64,000 nt of DNA from Treponema vincentii (GTDB lineage Bacteria; Spirochaetota; Spirochaetia; Treponematales; Treponemataceae). How positions within the stretch are numbered: position 1 is the stretch's first letter; each line of letters starts with the position of its first letter. The notes below the pieces were generated by a model, which did no database searches, was not told where the DNA came from, and worked only from the letters and a program-made list of their open reading frames with translations. The stretch is taken from NCBI RefSeq assembly GCF_010365865.1, contig NZ_CP048020.1, positions 310,001 through 374,000 of the forward strand. Direction: 5' to 3'. The position numbers and the translations under genes are program-made. Shown one piece after another: positions 1 through 9,138 of the stretch.

Positions 1-39
1 CGTTCCTACCAGCTGCACTAACGTTGACCATGAACTCAT
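1..39 (-). CDS. metI: Methionine ABC transporter permease MetI, N-terminal 13 codons
   Basis: An ATG at 39-37 on the minus strand opens a frame running off the window edge (M-S-S-W-S-T-L-V-Q-L-V-G-T). Its ATG overlaps the metN stop codon in an ATGA arrangement, typical of translational coupling. MetNI operons carry the membrane permease directly after metN, so MetI is the expected product. Only the cytoplasmic N-terminus is visible, so the call rests on position and coupling. A metQ substrate-binding gene would be expected further on, outside the window. Confidence 0.6.
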   Translation of the reverse strand, partial: MSSWSTLVQLVGT

Positions 40-1037
40 TGATGTGTCTCCTCTACTTTGATACCGTTTTGGTTGAGATAAGCAAACGCTTTTTGCGTAT
101 CTTCGTGTGAACCGTTAATATCGACAAAGAGGGTTCCGACCACCGTTTCTCCAACCTTCTGCATACCGCCTGCACAGATATTAAACTCAATACCGTAATC
201 GCGGGAAATTTTACTTAAGACCGGCTCACTCGTGAGCTCGCCGGAGAACCGGAGCGTATAGGCGCCGCCGTTTTTAGACCATCGGATAAGCTGCGTGTCT
301 TCGGGATTGAGCGGGTTGATATGCATTAAGAAGTCTTTGGTTACTTCCGACTTCGGTGCAGAAAAGATTTCACGCACGGAACCTGTTTCTGCCACGGCGC
401 CGTTATCGATAACGGCCACTTGCTGACAGCAATCGCGTACTACTTCCATCTGATGCGTTATCATCACAACACTTAAATTCATGTCTTTTTGAAGCCGCTT
501 GAGCAGCTCCAAAATTGAGCGTGTTGTCTGCGGGTCAAGTGCGCTCGTTGCTTCATCACAAAAGAGGATATCGGGAGAAACAGCCAAGGCACGGGCAATC
601 GCCACCCGCTGTTTTTGCCCGCCGGATAGGGTACTTACCCGCGCATCACCGCGTCCTTCAAGCCCGACAACATTCAGCATTTCTTCTACCTTTGCTGCGA
701 TAGCACGTTTCGGCATTCCCGCAATTTCAAGCGGATAGGCGATATTGCCCGCAGCCGTGCGCGATGCAAATAAATTGAAATTCTGGAAAATCATCCCGAT
801 TTTTTTATGCTGATTTCGTAAGAGCTTACCCGTCAAGGTATCTACGCGGGAGTCGCCGTAGTAAATCTCTCCCGAGTCCACCGGTTCCAAAAGGCTTATC
901 AGTCGCACGAGCGTCGATTTTCCCGCGCCGCTTTTTCCGATAATACCGAAAATCGTATGAGAAGGAATTTCAAGGCTGATATTATCCACCGCTTGAAGTT
1001 CTCCGTACCGTTTGTTTACGTTTACTAACCGTATCAT
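36..1037 (-). CDS. metN: Methionine import ATP-binding protein MetN
   Basis: ATPase subunit of the MetNIQ D/L-methionine importer, acting at the inner face of the cytoplasmic membrane. The 333-residue protein has a Walker A (GKSGAGKS, about residues 34-41), a Q-loop, the ABC signature LSGGQKQR (about 137-144), and a Walker B running into CDEATSALD (about 160-168). The last 80 or so residues match the NIL regulatory domain, which in this family binds methionine and inhibits transport. I chose the ATG at 1037 because the frame then starts MIRLVNVNKRYG, as usual for the family; a TTG at 1049 lies inside the -10 box. There is no Shine-Dalgarno, and the promoter geometry predicts a leaderless mRNA. 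It is coupled to metI by ATGA. Confidence 0.95.
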   Translation of the reverse strand: MIRLVNVNKRYGELQAVDNISLEIPSHTIFGIIGKSGAGKSTLVRLISLLEPVDSGEIYYGDSRVDTLTGKLLRNQHKKIGMIFQNFNLFASRTAAGNIAYPLEIAGMPKRAIAAKVEEMLNVVGLEGRGDARVSTLSGGQKQRVAIARALAVSPDILFCDEATSALDPQTTRSILELLKRLQKDMNLSVVMITHQMEVVRDCCQQVAVIDNGAVAETGSVREIFSAPKSEVTKDFLMHINPLNPEDTQLIRWSKNGGAYTLRFSGELTSEPVLSKISRDYGIEFNICAGGMQKVGETVVGTLFVDINGSHEDTQKAFAYLNQNGIKVEETHQ

Positions 1038-1043
1038 CCGTAC

Positions 1044-1072
1044 ATACAAACAAAATATAAAACCTCTGTCAA
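1044..1072 (-). promoter_or_regulatory. Predicted metN promoter, leaderless geometry
   Basis: On the minus strand TTGACA (1072-1067), a 17-bp spacer and TTGTAT (1049-1044) form a good sigma-70 type promoter. Exactly six bases separate the -10 hexamer from the metN ATG at 1037, so transcription should start at or within a base of the A of the start codon. Inference from sequence only. Confidence 0.6.
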
Positions 1073-1156
1073 GTTATTATTGCCGATGGGTGTATCATAA
1101 TAGTATGTTATATGTTTAAGAAGTAATTGAAAACTTCTAATGGTGGAGGTAAACGT

Positions 1157-2659
1157 ATGTATTTAAGACAAAGATTTCAAACACTACTGTCATTCGCGAC
1201 AGTATTAAGCATGGTTGTGATGGTCTTTGTATCATCATGCTCTGCAAGTCCTGCTTCGGCAACAACGGTTTATGCCGATACAAAGCATTCGGATGCAATT
1301 ACAAAAGAGACGATTACGTTGTTGGAAGGACTGCAAAGCGCAAACCGGCAGGTATCCGCAGCGATTTTACCGTCTGTGGTAACGCTTTCGGTTACCGAAA
1401 TTAAGAAAGTCAGAAACCCGCTTTCGGGTGACGGTTTCCCGTGGTTCTTCTTCGGAATGCCTAATCAGGAGAACGGCGAAAAATCCGATGGAAAAGATAG
1501 CGGCGAACAGGAATATAAATCAGAAGGTATGGGATCGGGCGTTATCGTTCGTAAGAGCGGTAACACCTATTATGTGCTGACTAATCAGCATGTTACCGGT
1601 ACGGCTGAAAAGATTATCGTCAAGTTGTATAACGGACATACTGCGGAAGGAAAATTGGTCGGTGGTGACCAGCGGCGGGATATCGCATTGGTTTCGTTTG
1701 AATCCACCGAAAAAGATATTGTCATTGCCGAATTGGGTAATTCCGACGCAGTAGAAGTCGGCGATATCGTATTTGCTGTCGGTTCTCCGCTCGGGTATGT
1801 TTCGACGGTTACCCGCGGTATGGTCAGTGCGGTAGGACGGTCGGGCGGCTCGAATAATAACATCAACGACTTTATCCAAACCGATGCGGCAATCAATCAG
1901 GGGAATTCCGGCGGCCCGCTCGTGAATATCTATGGGCAAGTTATCGGCATTAATACTTGGATTGCATCGTCGAGCGGCGGATCCCAAGGGCTTGGCTTTT
2001 CCATTCCGATCAACAACGTCAAAGGCGCAATCGACTCGCTCATTTCCGACGGTAAATTGAAATACGGATGGGTCGGTGTCCAACTGACGAGCGCCGACGA
2101 AACGGTTATGAAAGCCCTAGGGCTCGGTGAAAAAACCGGAGCATTGGCTATCGATATATTTTTAGGTTCTCCTGCGTTTAAAGGCGGCATCCGCCCGGGC
2201 GATTTTGTCGTTAAGCTGAACGGCAAAGAAGTAAAGAGTGTCGATCAACTTGTCCGCGATGTCGGTGATCTTCGCAGCGGAACGACAGCAGAATTTGTAG
2301 TTATCCGTGACGGCAAAGAACAAACGCTTTCCGTAAAAATTGAAGATCGAGATCAAAACATCGTTACCGATTCGTCAAAACTCTGGCCGGGATTTATCGG
2401 TTACGAGCTCAGTGATGAAATACGTGATAAATTAAAGCTCGATAAAAAGCAAACGGGAGTACTGGTAACCAACATTACCAATAAAACACCCGCCGTTATT
2501 ATCGGGCTTAAATCCGGCGACGTTATTACTGCGGTAAACGATGTATCGGTAGCGAATATGCGCGAATTCTATCGTGAATTATCAAAGCTCAAAAAAGAAG
2601 TATGGTTCGATGTATTACGTGAAGGGCAAACACTATCGACCTTACGTTATAAGTTTTAA
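1157..2659 (+). CDS. HtrA/Do-family periplasmic serine protease (lipoprotein form)
   Basis: Trypsin-like protease/chaperone of the HtrA (DegP/DegQ) family for envelope protein quality control. From the ATG at 1157, preceded by GGTGGAGGT, the protein is 500 residues. A TTG 30 bases upstream is less likely because the signal sequence fits the ATG. Residues 1-28 form a signal peptide ending FVSSC, a plausible spirochetal lipobox, so the protein is probably lipid-anchored. The catalytic triad is visible as His in TNQHV (about 145), Asp in RRDIAL (about 175) and Ser in GNSGGP (about 251). Two PDZ domains follow (about 300-385 and 405-500). The His motif reads NQH rather than the common NNH/NAH. 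A strong terminator lies just downstream, and the gene diverges from metN. Confidence 0.93.
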   Translation: MYLRQRFQTLLSFATVLSMVVMVFVSSCSASPASATTVYADTKHSDAITKETITLLEGLQSANRQVSAAILPSVVTLSVTEIKKVRNPLSGDGFPWFFFGMPNQENGEKSDGKDSGEQEYKSEGMGSGVIVRKSGNTYYVLTNQHVTGTAEKIIVKLYNGHTAEGKLVGGDQRRDIALVSFESTEKDIVIAELGNSDAVEVGDIVFAVGSPLGYVSTVTRGMVSAVGRSGGSNNNINDFIQTDAAINQGNSGGPLVNIYGQVIGINTWIASSSGGSQGLGFSIPINNVKGAIDSLISDGKLKYGWVGVQLTSADETVMKALGLGEKTGALAIDIFLGSPAFKGGIRPGDFVVKLNGKEVKSVDQLVRDVGDLRSGTTAEFVVIRDGKEQTLSVKIEDRDQNIVTDSSKLWPGFIGYELSDEIRDKLKLDKKQTGVLVTNITNKTPAVIIGLKSGDVITAVNDVSVANMREFYRELSKLKKEVWFDVLREGQTLSTLRYKF

Positions 2660-2677
2660 TAGAAGCTAAAAAAGGAA

Positions 2678-2716
2678 AACGCCGATTAACCCATCAGGAT
2701 TAATCGGCGTTCTTTA
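2678..2716 (+). terminator. Rho-independent terminator after the HtrA gene
   Basis: A perfect 12-bp stem (2678-2689 with 2700-2711, core CGCCGATTAA) with a 10-base loop is followed by a short T-rich tract. It begins 19 bases past the HtrA stop codon. Confidence 0.85.
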
Positions 2717-2759
2717 TACGTATTGCCTGCCCATGTTTGTAAAGGATGGCTCCAACCGA

Positions 2760-5096
2760 TTATTTCACTCGCATAACGAAAACGCCTTTCCAATCTGCGG
2801 GCGGCGGAGAACTCCGATAATGTTCGATTCTTTCTAAGAAAACTTTTGCCGGTTTATCGTTATATTTTTCTACGCATTCCAAAAAATATTTTTCGGCAGT
2901 TTTCCATTTCCGCTGCCGATAATAGTCAAGCCCCGTTTCAAAAAGCTTTTTTAAATCATAAATTTTATCGCCGGTATTTTTTTTAGCTTCTTGCAGCACT
3001 TCAAAAATACGTACAACCTCCGTTTTCCCTTTAACCGTTATATAATCAAGCTCACGGCAAATAAATGCATTTCCCAGATTGTTGTAGACAGCCTCAGAAA
3101 TAATAGTCTTTGATCCATACTGTTTATTTGCGCCTTCAAGCCGTGCCGCCAAATTAACCGTATCACCGATAGAAGTGAAATCTTTTCTCGTTTCGGAACC
3201 GACAGGGACGAATATAACGTAGCCCGTATTTATACCGATGCCGAGAGAAATTGTTTCTCTCCCTACCTTTAGAGCTGCCAGCTGTTCGCGATAGAGTGCT
3301 TCCCGTATTTCCATCGCTGCCTTACAAGCGTTGATCTCTTTTTTAGGACCTGCAAAAAAAGCCATCATTTCGTCTCCGACATACTTATCGACATCGCCGC
3401 CGTTATCAAAAATAATTTTAGTTTCGATGTTTAGGTAGCGATTTAACATCAATATGACCTCTCTCGCCGGCAATTTTTCGCAAAGCTTTGTAAAGCCTCT
3501 GATATCGGTAAAAAGGAAACAAAGATTTCGCGAGATACTTTTGGAACCGACATCTTTTTCCGCATTTCTAAGAGTATGGAACGAAATATATGGAAGCATA
3601 CCACGCACAAGCGTAATAATATTTTTTATTTCTTTTGAAAGCGTTTTTATTTCGTCACGCGTTTTAAGATTATCATCAAACACAAGTTTGTGTGCATCGA
3701 TCTTTGCATTTCCTGAAAATATTTCGTTTAATATATTAGTCGTCTTTCTAATATTTACACAAAGCTGAATAATAGGCTCGGCAATAAAATCGGCAAGAAA
3801 AAGTGTAATAATTATCGCCGCATACAAGAAAATAGCTGCAAGTGCAAAGATAAATACTTTTGCTTGGAAGTATGGCCGGTCAAGTATCTCTTTCATATAT
3901 GTTACGACGGAAAACCCGACGAGTCTTTGGCCGTCTTTGCGTGAAAAGGTTATGGGGTGTACATAAAGGCACATCCGCTTGTCCGCTTTATAAATAGGCT
4001 GGCTCCGGGTATTTATATTTTGAAAATGTTTTATGTAAAGAGCAGCTTCTTCCGCAGTAATGCGTTTTTCTTCTGCGGGTATATTGCGCACCGCCCCTTG
4101 TTCTGTTGTATAGGAGAATACATTGAAATCGGGAAGCACTGTAGTATTATCAATCTTATCAAGAAATACCGGTTCTTTACTGTCCGTTGTAATAATATCT
4201 ACGCGCCGGTGCGGAAACGGGGAAGATGCATTCGTTTTTTTTATTCCTTCGAGAAAGGCGCTTATTTTTGCATGAAGCCCGTCGGAAAATCCGTAGATTG
4301 CCGCCACTTGTTCGGCTTGGTTCTTACCGGTTGTATTCACATTTTGCGTTAAAAGCAATTTATAGTTCTTTAAATCCGTATAAATAAAGACTGAGATAAT
4401 AATAATAATTGCGATAAGAATTACGCCGGCTATTTTATTTTTTAGGTGTGTCTTCTTTTCAGGATCCTTTATGCGATCGATCAACTCTTGAACTTGTCGT
4501 TTTATATTTAATTTTTCTTTGTTTTCCGGCTGTTTATCCGACTCCTCTGTTTTTTCACTTTCTAAAATAAGTTGTTTGTATGCGGAATACGTTTCATTTC
4601 TCGCTTTTATTAATGCAATGCCATAGCTGATTAAAAAAATATGGAACGTAAGTGCCAAAAAAAAGGCCATATACACCAAAATACTTAGCGACTGGAACCA
4701 GCGTATGGTGTTTGCAAATACCGTCATCCCTGAGATGGCAGCCGCAAGATAGCACGTTACAGCAACAAATGCAGAGATAATAACGATATTCTGTGTTATT
4801 CTCTTATTAAAGATTGATATAAATATTATGAGGAATGCTACGGGCAGTAAAAAAAATGAAAAACAACTTACATAAAAAAATAGAAAATTTTGTTGCACTA
4901 AGCCGGAGAATAAAACTGTAAAAGGGTAGAGAAGCTGCGGCGTTCGCGTATGATTAACAAGATCCATTTTGTCCATACCAAAAGGTAAGAATATCAGCGC
5001 AACAAAAATAACAAGAGAGACAATTTGCATCTTGTAGGGGAACTCTACGGTCTGTTTATGTACTGTTTCTAACTTTTCGTCTTCGATTACACGCAT
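2760..5096 (-). CDS. Membrane-bound class III adenylate/guanylate cyclase with extracytoplasmic sensor
   Basis: 778-residue membrane protein with a C-terminal class III nucleotide cyclase domain. Residues 25-165 hold about five hydrophobic segments. A second transmembrane helix near 222-242 leads into an extracytoplasmic region of about 160 residues. Another helix near 410-430 is followed by a HAMP-like linker, and the cyclase domain covers about 525-700. Metal-binding motifs FTDIRGFT and GDEMMAFF are present, as is the base-recognition Lys in DKYVGDE together with GDTVNLAARLE, which favours ATP over GTP as substrate. The last 60 residues look like a TPR-type helical pair. Layout matches the CHASE2/dCache-like receptor cyclases common in treponemes; the ligand is unknown. 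It is monocistronic with its own promoter; AGGA stands 7 bases before ATG. Confidence 0.88.
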   Translation of the reverse strand: MRVIEDEKLETVHKQTVEFPYKMQIVSLVIFVALIFLPFGMDKMDLVNHTRTPQLLYPFTVLFSGLVQQNFLFFYVSCFSFFLLPVAFLIIFISIFNKRITQNIVIISAFVAVTCYLAAAISGMTVFANTIRWFQSLSILVYMAFFLALTFHIFLISYGIALIKARNETYSAYKQLILESEKTEESDKQPENKEKLNIKRQVQELIDRIKDPEKKTHLKNKIAGVILIAIIIIISVFIYTDLKNYKLLLTQNVNTTGKNQAEQVAAIYGFSDGLHAKISAFLEGIKKTNASSPFPHRRVDIITTDSKEPVFLDKIDNTTVLPDFNVFSYTTEQGAVRNIPAEEKRITAEEAALYIKHFQNINTRSQPIYKADKRMCLYVHPITFSRKDGQRLVGFSVVTYMKEILDRPYFQAKVFIFALAAIFLYAAIIITLFLADFIAEPIIQLCVNIRKTTNILNEIFSGNAKIDAHKLVFDDNLKTRDEIKTLSKEIKNIITLVRGMLPYISFHTLRNAEKDVGSKSISRNLCFLFTDIRGFTKLCEKLPAREVILMLNRYLNIETKIIFDNGGDVDKYVGDEMMAFFAGPKKEINACKAAMEIREALYREQLAALKVGRETISLGIGINTGYVIFVPVGSETRKDFTSIGDTVNLAARLEGANKQYGSKTIISEAVYNNLGNAFICRELDYITVKGKTEVVRIFEVLQEAKKNTGDKIYDLKKLFETGLDYYRQRKWKTAEKYFLECVEKYNDKPAKVFLERIEHYRSSPPPADWKGVFVMRVK

Positions 5097-5179
5097 CTCA
5101 ATGTCCTATATTTTTAGAATAGCTTATAACACAAAAGGATATCTTTCAACAGCCTGTCGATATGTTAATTATCGCTTAT

Positions 5180-5207
5180 AGTGTATATTCTCGACATCTT
5201 TTGTCAA
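5180..5207 (-). promoter_or_regulatory. Predicted promoter of the cyclase gene
   Basis: Minus-strand TTGACA (5207-5202), 16-bp spacer, TACACT (5185-5180). It lies about 85 bases upstream of the cyclase start, leaving an untranslated leader with no clear structure. Confidence 0.5.
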
Positions 5208-5360
5208 GGGAACGCCCCGCGTGCCAGGGTAAATACACTAGGCGATTTTTTAACAGCTCCGCAAAATAATTAGGAATCACGGCAGCTGCAGCAAATAATC
5301 GGCGTATTCGACGTTTTCCTGATTCGCCGCAACACTTCAAGTCCATTCAACTGAGGGAGC

Positions 5361-5559
5361 ATGAACGCAGTGTGGAAGCTCCAGTATACCCGCAATGACG
5401 ATAATACGCTCACACTGCGCGGTAGCGACTTACCCAAAGAGCTGGCAAACCTTACCTTGTCTCGGCAAGGGCGCTAACACCAACGAAGCGCAGGGCAAGC
5501 GAATCAGATGCTTGTTTAATATTCCCGCAGAAAAAGCGGAGCTGTTCAACCAGAATTGA
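5361..5559 (+). pseudogene. Degenerate gene fragment, possibly C-terminal strands of a lipocalin-like lipoprotein
   Basis: The 541-bp gap between the cyclase and recJ has no intact gene but shows coding character. From 5361 a 38-codon frame ends in a TAA at 5475 and includes the stretch [20 protein letters not shown]. That alternation of hydrophobic and polar residues resembles the last beta strands of lipocalin/META-like domains. A second frame (5473-5559) continues for 28 codons with KAELFNQN before its stop. No start context, signal peptide or N-terminal half is present, so I read this as a decayed remnant. The family assignment is a guess from pattern. The remaining bases upstream (5208-5360) show nothing I can interpret. 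Confidence 0.4.
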
Positions 5560-5584
5560 ACCTCTACGCTTGCCCCGCCGTCGT

Positions 5585-5621
5585 AAAAAAATTACACAAA
5601 ATTTTATTCAAAATTTTGTGT
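5585..5621 (-). terminator. Rho-independent terminator of the pdxK-deoA-recJ unit
   Basis: A perfect 12-bp AT-rich stem (5594-5605 with 5610-5621, four-base loop) is followed on the minus strand by a run of T (5590-5585). It starts 17 bases beyond the recJ stop codon. Confidence 0.8.
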
Positions 5622-5637
5622 ATAAGAGAAACGCTGC

Positions 5638-7770
5638 TTAAATACCCGTGCCCGTCTTCCGCATATCCTGAATAACCATTTGAGGCACCGTATTGCCGTT
5701 AAAGGTATTCCGGCTCAACGTGAAGACGGCATCGATACTGTCACCGATCTTAAATTCAACGTTCAATTTATCCGCTGCCTGCCAATACACCGCTGTCCAT
5801 TTATATGTTCCGCAGTCGAACGTAAGACGCAAATGCTGCGGTTGGGTTTTACCCATAATTGAGGCGGCGGCTATTTTTATTCCTTTAGCGGCAAATTGCA
5901 GCGCTGGGAACCCTTCGCCATAGGGCTCAAAGGTGTCATGCACGGTTAAAAGTTCGGGCGTTAAATAGTCATGCGGAAGTTCCGCATCGATGGAAAGCGG
6001 AGGGTTTTCAGAGTTTTCGTCAAATTCGATAGCAGCGGTAAATTCCTGAACTTTTTTTAAAAACGGCGCAAGTTTTTCTTGCATTAAGCTGAAGCCTGCC
6101 GCAAATGAGTGACCGCCATAGTCGAGGAAAAAATCGGGATATGCTTCCGGCAAAGAAAGCACCCGATAGCCGCGGGCGGAACGAAGCGAACCGACTGCGG
6201 TTCCGTCTTCCATAAGACAGATAACCATGCTGGGCACCTTAAACCTATCTGCAAGCCGGTTTGAAAGGATACCGGTAATGCCGCGATGGATTTTATCGCT
6301 TACAACAACGGTGAGTTTTTCGCGATATTTTGCAAGACTTTCCCGCGCAATCGGTTCGGCAATTGCCCAGCCGGTCTTTCCGAGTTCTTTCCGCTCCTCG
6401 TTCATTGCAATAATCGCATCTGCAAGTTCATTGCGTACCGCTGCGTTTTGCTCAAGGAAGAGCCGGATTGCCGTTTCCGGTTTACCCATCCGTCCGGTTG
6501 CGTTGATAACGGGGGTAATATTCCACGCAATATCGTTGGTGCCGATGTGCTTACCGATAAGCCCCTGTTTTATCATCAACTCGGAAAGACCGGCACGCGG
6601 CGCGGCATTGATGGCTGCTAAGCCTTGCTTTACCAATATCCGGTTTTCTCCGGTCAGCTGCATCAAGTCTGCGAGCAGCGAAAGCGCGACGAGCTGTAAT
6701 TCACGCTTTCCTTTTTCACCGTACATATTATGCGCTTGTTGAACGAGCGTAATAAAGATATTGAAAAAGCCGTCGAGTTCGGACATCGGCGTGTCGTTGT
6801 ACTTGCCAATCCGCGATAAATTCTTTAACCGCAAAAGGCTTAACTCGGCAAGCTGAGGCGCAATCTTTGCGCATTCAAGTCTAAAATCACTCACATAAAA
6901 CTCAACCGACTTACCGAACACTTTTTCCAGCTGCTTGAGCTGCAACTCTTTATCCCAGACAAAAATCTGCTGCCCCTGCAAAAATCTGCCGAGCCGAGTA
7001 TCTGAAAACGGAACCATACCGGGGATAATCGTTTCGGTGATTCGAGCCGTTTCAACTAAATTGACCGTATGGATAGCTTCCACTGCGAATGCATCGTTGA
7101 CGGGGCGGACATTTAACAGGCAAATCTGCTGTTTATAAATGTCGAGAAGTCCGAAGCGCAGGGCAGTAACAACCTTCCACGCCGTAGCGCATCCGGAAAG
7201 ATGTTCGTTGGGATACCCTGAGTCCGGCACCTTACAGTTAATGATTACTGCGGCATCGGGAAGCGTATCCTGCGGGGTATGATGATCGATAACGATAACA
7301 TCAATTCCTTTCTCCGCAGCGTAGGCGACTTCTTGAATATTGGAAATACCGCAGTCTACGGTAATGATGAGGGTACCGCCGTCGGCTTCATGCGCATCAA
7401 TCGCTTCGCAGGAAAGTCCGTACGGTTCGTCGCCGGTGGGGATACGCCATGTCGTCGGGATGCCTAAATCGGTCAGCGCCTCGTAGAGCACGGTAACGGC
7501 AGTAATCCCGTCCACATCACGGTCTCCGAAAATAAGCACCCGCTCACCTTCTTCCTTTGCATCGAGGATCCGGTCAACGGCATCCTCCATATTTACAAAA
7601 AGAAAGGGATTATGCACATAGCGCAGATCGTTTTCAAGGTGAAAAAACGCCTCGCTCCCTTCGGCAATGCCGCGCCGCAGCAAAATGGATGCAACAAGCG
7701 GGCTGCAGCCGTATTGCTGTGCCATGGAGCGGACAACATTAGGGTCTATATCTTTTTTTTCCCAATTCAC
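5638..7770 (-). CDS. recJ: Single-stranded-DNA-specific exonuclease RecJ
   Basis: Processive 5'-3' exonuclease on single-stranded DNA in recombination and base-excision/mismatch repair. The 710-residue protein shows the DHH-family catalytic motifs: FGDRDVDG (81-88), VDCGIS (about 138) and IDHH (161-164). The DHHA1 substrate domain carries the GGHSFAAGFSL motif, followed by a C-terminal OB-like domain. Motif I has Arg where many RecJ proteins have Tyr/Ser, a mild variation. It is longer than the E. coli enzyme (577) because of an insertion around residues 215-345, as in other spirochete and Gram-positive RecJ. The start is GTG at 7770, only 21 bases after deoA ends, so it is last in the pdxK-deoA-recJ operon. 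I see no strong ribosome-binding site. Confidence 0.92.
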   Translation of the reverse strand: MNWEKKDIDPNVVRSMAQQYGCSPLVASILLRRGIAEGSEAFFHLENDLRYVHNPFLFVNMEDAVDRILDAKEEGERVLIFGDRDVDGITAVTVLYEALTDLGIPTTWRIPTGDEPYGLSCEAIDAHEADGGTLIITVDCGISNIQEVAYAAEKGIDVIVIDHHTPQDTLPDAAVIINCKVPDSGYPNEHLSGCATAWKVVTALRFGLLDIYKQQICLLNVRPVNDAFAVEAIHTVNLVETARITETIIPGMVPFSDTRLGRFLQGQQIFVWDKELQLKQLEKVFGKSVEFYVSDFRLECAKIAPQLAELSLLRLKNLSRIGKYNDTPMSELDGFFNIFITLVQQAHNMYGEKGKRELQLVALSLLADLMQLTGENRILVKQGLAAINAAPRAGLSELMIKQGLIGKHIGTNDIAWNITPVINATGRMGKPETAIRLFLEQNAAVRNELADAIIAMNEERKELGKTGWAIAEPIARESLAKYREKLTVVVSDKIHRGITGILSNRLADRFKVPSMVICLMEDGTAVGSLRSARGYRVLSLPEAYPDFFLDYGGHSFAAGFSLMQEKLAPFLKKVQEFTAAIEFDENSENPPLSIDAELPHDYLTPELLTVHDTFEPYGEGFPALQFAAKGIKIAAASIMGKTQPQHLRLTFDCGTYKWTAVYWQAADKLNVEFKIGDSIDAVFTLSRNTFNGNTVPQMVIQDMRKTGTGI

Positions 7771-7791
7771 TGTATGGTACCGGAAGCGCGG

Positions 7792-9123
7792 CTATAAGTC
7801 GGCCGCAGAAATTTCTTTAAATACCAGCGGACGCATTTGAGGCTTCTCCGCTGCATACCGTATCGCTGTTTTGATCATATCGGAAGCAGCCGGAAGGCAC
7901 TCCGCATCCTTACCGTATACGTCCATGATGAGGTCGCCTTTTTTTACGGCATCGCCTGCGTGCTTATGCAGAATCATACCGGCATCGGGACACACCGCAT
8001 CGGTAGTTTTATTGCGGCCGACCCCAAGATTAACTCCGGCAATACCGATTTTGAACGCATCGATATCCGCGATAAAGCCGTCCTGTTCCGCTTTAATGTG
8101 GCAGGTGTGCGGGCTGCGGCGCTTTCCGCATTCGGCCACAAACTGCTCTGCATTGCCGCCTTGCAGCGTAATGTTTTCTAAAAACAGCTCAAGCGCTTTG
8201 CCGCTGCGAAGCGCCTCTTGCGCTTTTTGAATTCCTTCTTCTTTTGATGCAGCCTTATGACCAAGCACGAGCATCCAGCCTGCAAGCTGTAATGTTAAGT
8301 TGGTTACATCCTCAGGCCCTGTGCCTTTCAGAACATTGTAGGTTTCTTCCATTTCCAAGAAGTTACCGACTGCATTTCCTAAAGGCTCATACATATTGGT
8401 TATCATCGCGATAACTTTTTTCCCCATCGCGGTGCCGGTACCGACAAGGCTCTTTGCGAGCGCTTCAGCTTCGGGCAGCGTTTTCATAAAGGCGCCGCTT
8501 CCGCATTTGACATCGAATACCAGCGCTTCGGCGCCTTCTGCAACTTTCTTGGAGAGAATACTCGCCGTAATGAGCGGTACCGATTCAACGGTTGCCGTAA
8601 CATCGCGCAGGGCATAAATCAGCCGGTCGGCAGGGACAATCTCTTTTGTCTGCCCCGTCATTGCAAAGCCGGTTTTTTTAATGTAATTTCGGAATTGTTC
8701 AACGGAAAGGCCGGTCTTATATCCGGTAATCGATTCAAGCTTATCGAGCGTACCACCGGTGTGCCCGAGTGCGCGGCCGCTCATCATCGGAACCTTCACC
8801 CCGCAAGCGGCTACGATAGGTGCAAGCGGTAAAGAAAGTTTATCTCCGACACCGCCGGTGGAGTGTTTGTCGACAAAGGGACCTTCAATCCCCGACAAGT
8901 CCATAACCGCTCCGGAATGCAGCATGACGTCGGTAAGAACGGCGGTTTCATTAAACGTCATACCGTTAAAATAAACCGCCATCAGCCATGCGGCCATTTG
9001 ATAGTCGGGAATCTCTCCGGCCACATATCCGTTCACTAAAAAGGCAATTTCTTCCCGAGAGAGCGTTCCTGCGCCGGTTTCTCTAAACCCGCGCTTTTTC
9101 ATAATGATATCAACTGCACGCAT
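7792..9123 (-). CDS. deoA: Pyrimidine-nucleoside (thymidine) phosphorylase
   Basis: Reversible phosphorolysis of thymidine, deoxyuridine and possibly uridine to base plus (deoxy)ribose-1-phosphate in pyrimidine salvage. The 443-residue length matches the family. The thymidine phosphorylase signature reads SGRALGHTGGTLDKLES (about residues 95-111). The phosphate-binding KHSTGGVGDK is at 86-95 and the C-terminal PYNP domain covers about 345-420. GAGGAAG precedes the ATG at good spacing. Sequence alone does not separate thymidine-specific DeoA from the broader Pdp type. It lies 15 bases after pdxK; salvage of nucleosides fits a fermentative organism living among host and microbial debris, together with the UshA-like nucleotidase at 19398. 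Confidence 0.92.
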   Translation of the reverse strand: MRAVDIIMKKRGFRETGAGTLSREEIAFLVNGYVAGEIPDYQMAAWLMAVYFNGMTFNETAVLTDVMLHSGAVMDLSGIEGPFVDKHSTGGVGDKLSLPLAPIVAACGVKVPMMSGRALGHTGGTLDKLESITGYKTGLSVEQFRNYIKKTGFAMTGQTKEIVPADRLIYALRDVTATVESVPLITASILSKKVAEGAEALVFDVKCGSGAFMKTLPEAEALAKSLVGTGTAMGKKVIAMITNMYEPLGNAVGNFLEMEETYNVLKGTGPEDVTNLTLQLAGWMLVLGHKAASKEEGIQKAQEALRSGKALELFLENITLQGGNAEQFVAECGKRRSPHTCHIKAEQDGFIADIDAFKIGIAGVNLGVGRNKTTDAVCPDAGMILHKHAGDAVKKGDLIMDVYGKDAECLPAASDMIKTAIRYAAEKPQMRPLVFKEISAADL

Positions 9124-9138
9124 GTTTTTCTTCCTCTT

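Noticed and set aside
1520-2083. A 187-codon frame opposite the HtrA gene
   Set aside because: Shadow of a well-conserved coding region; no start context or domain.
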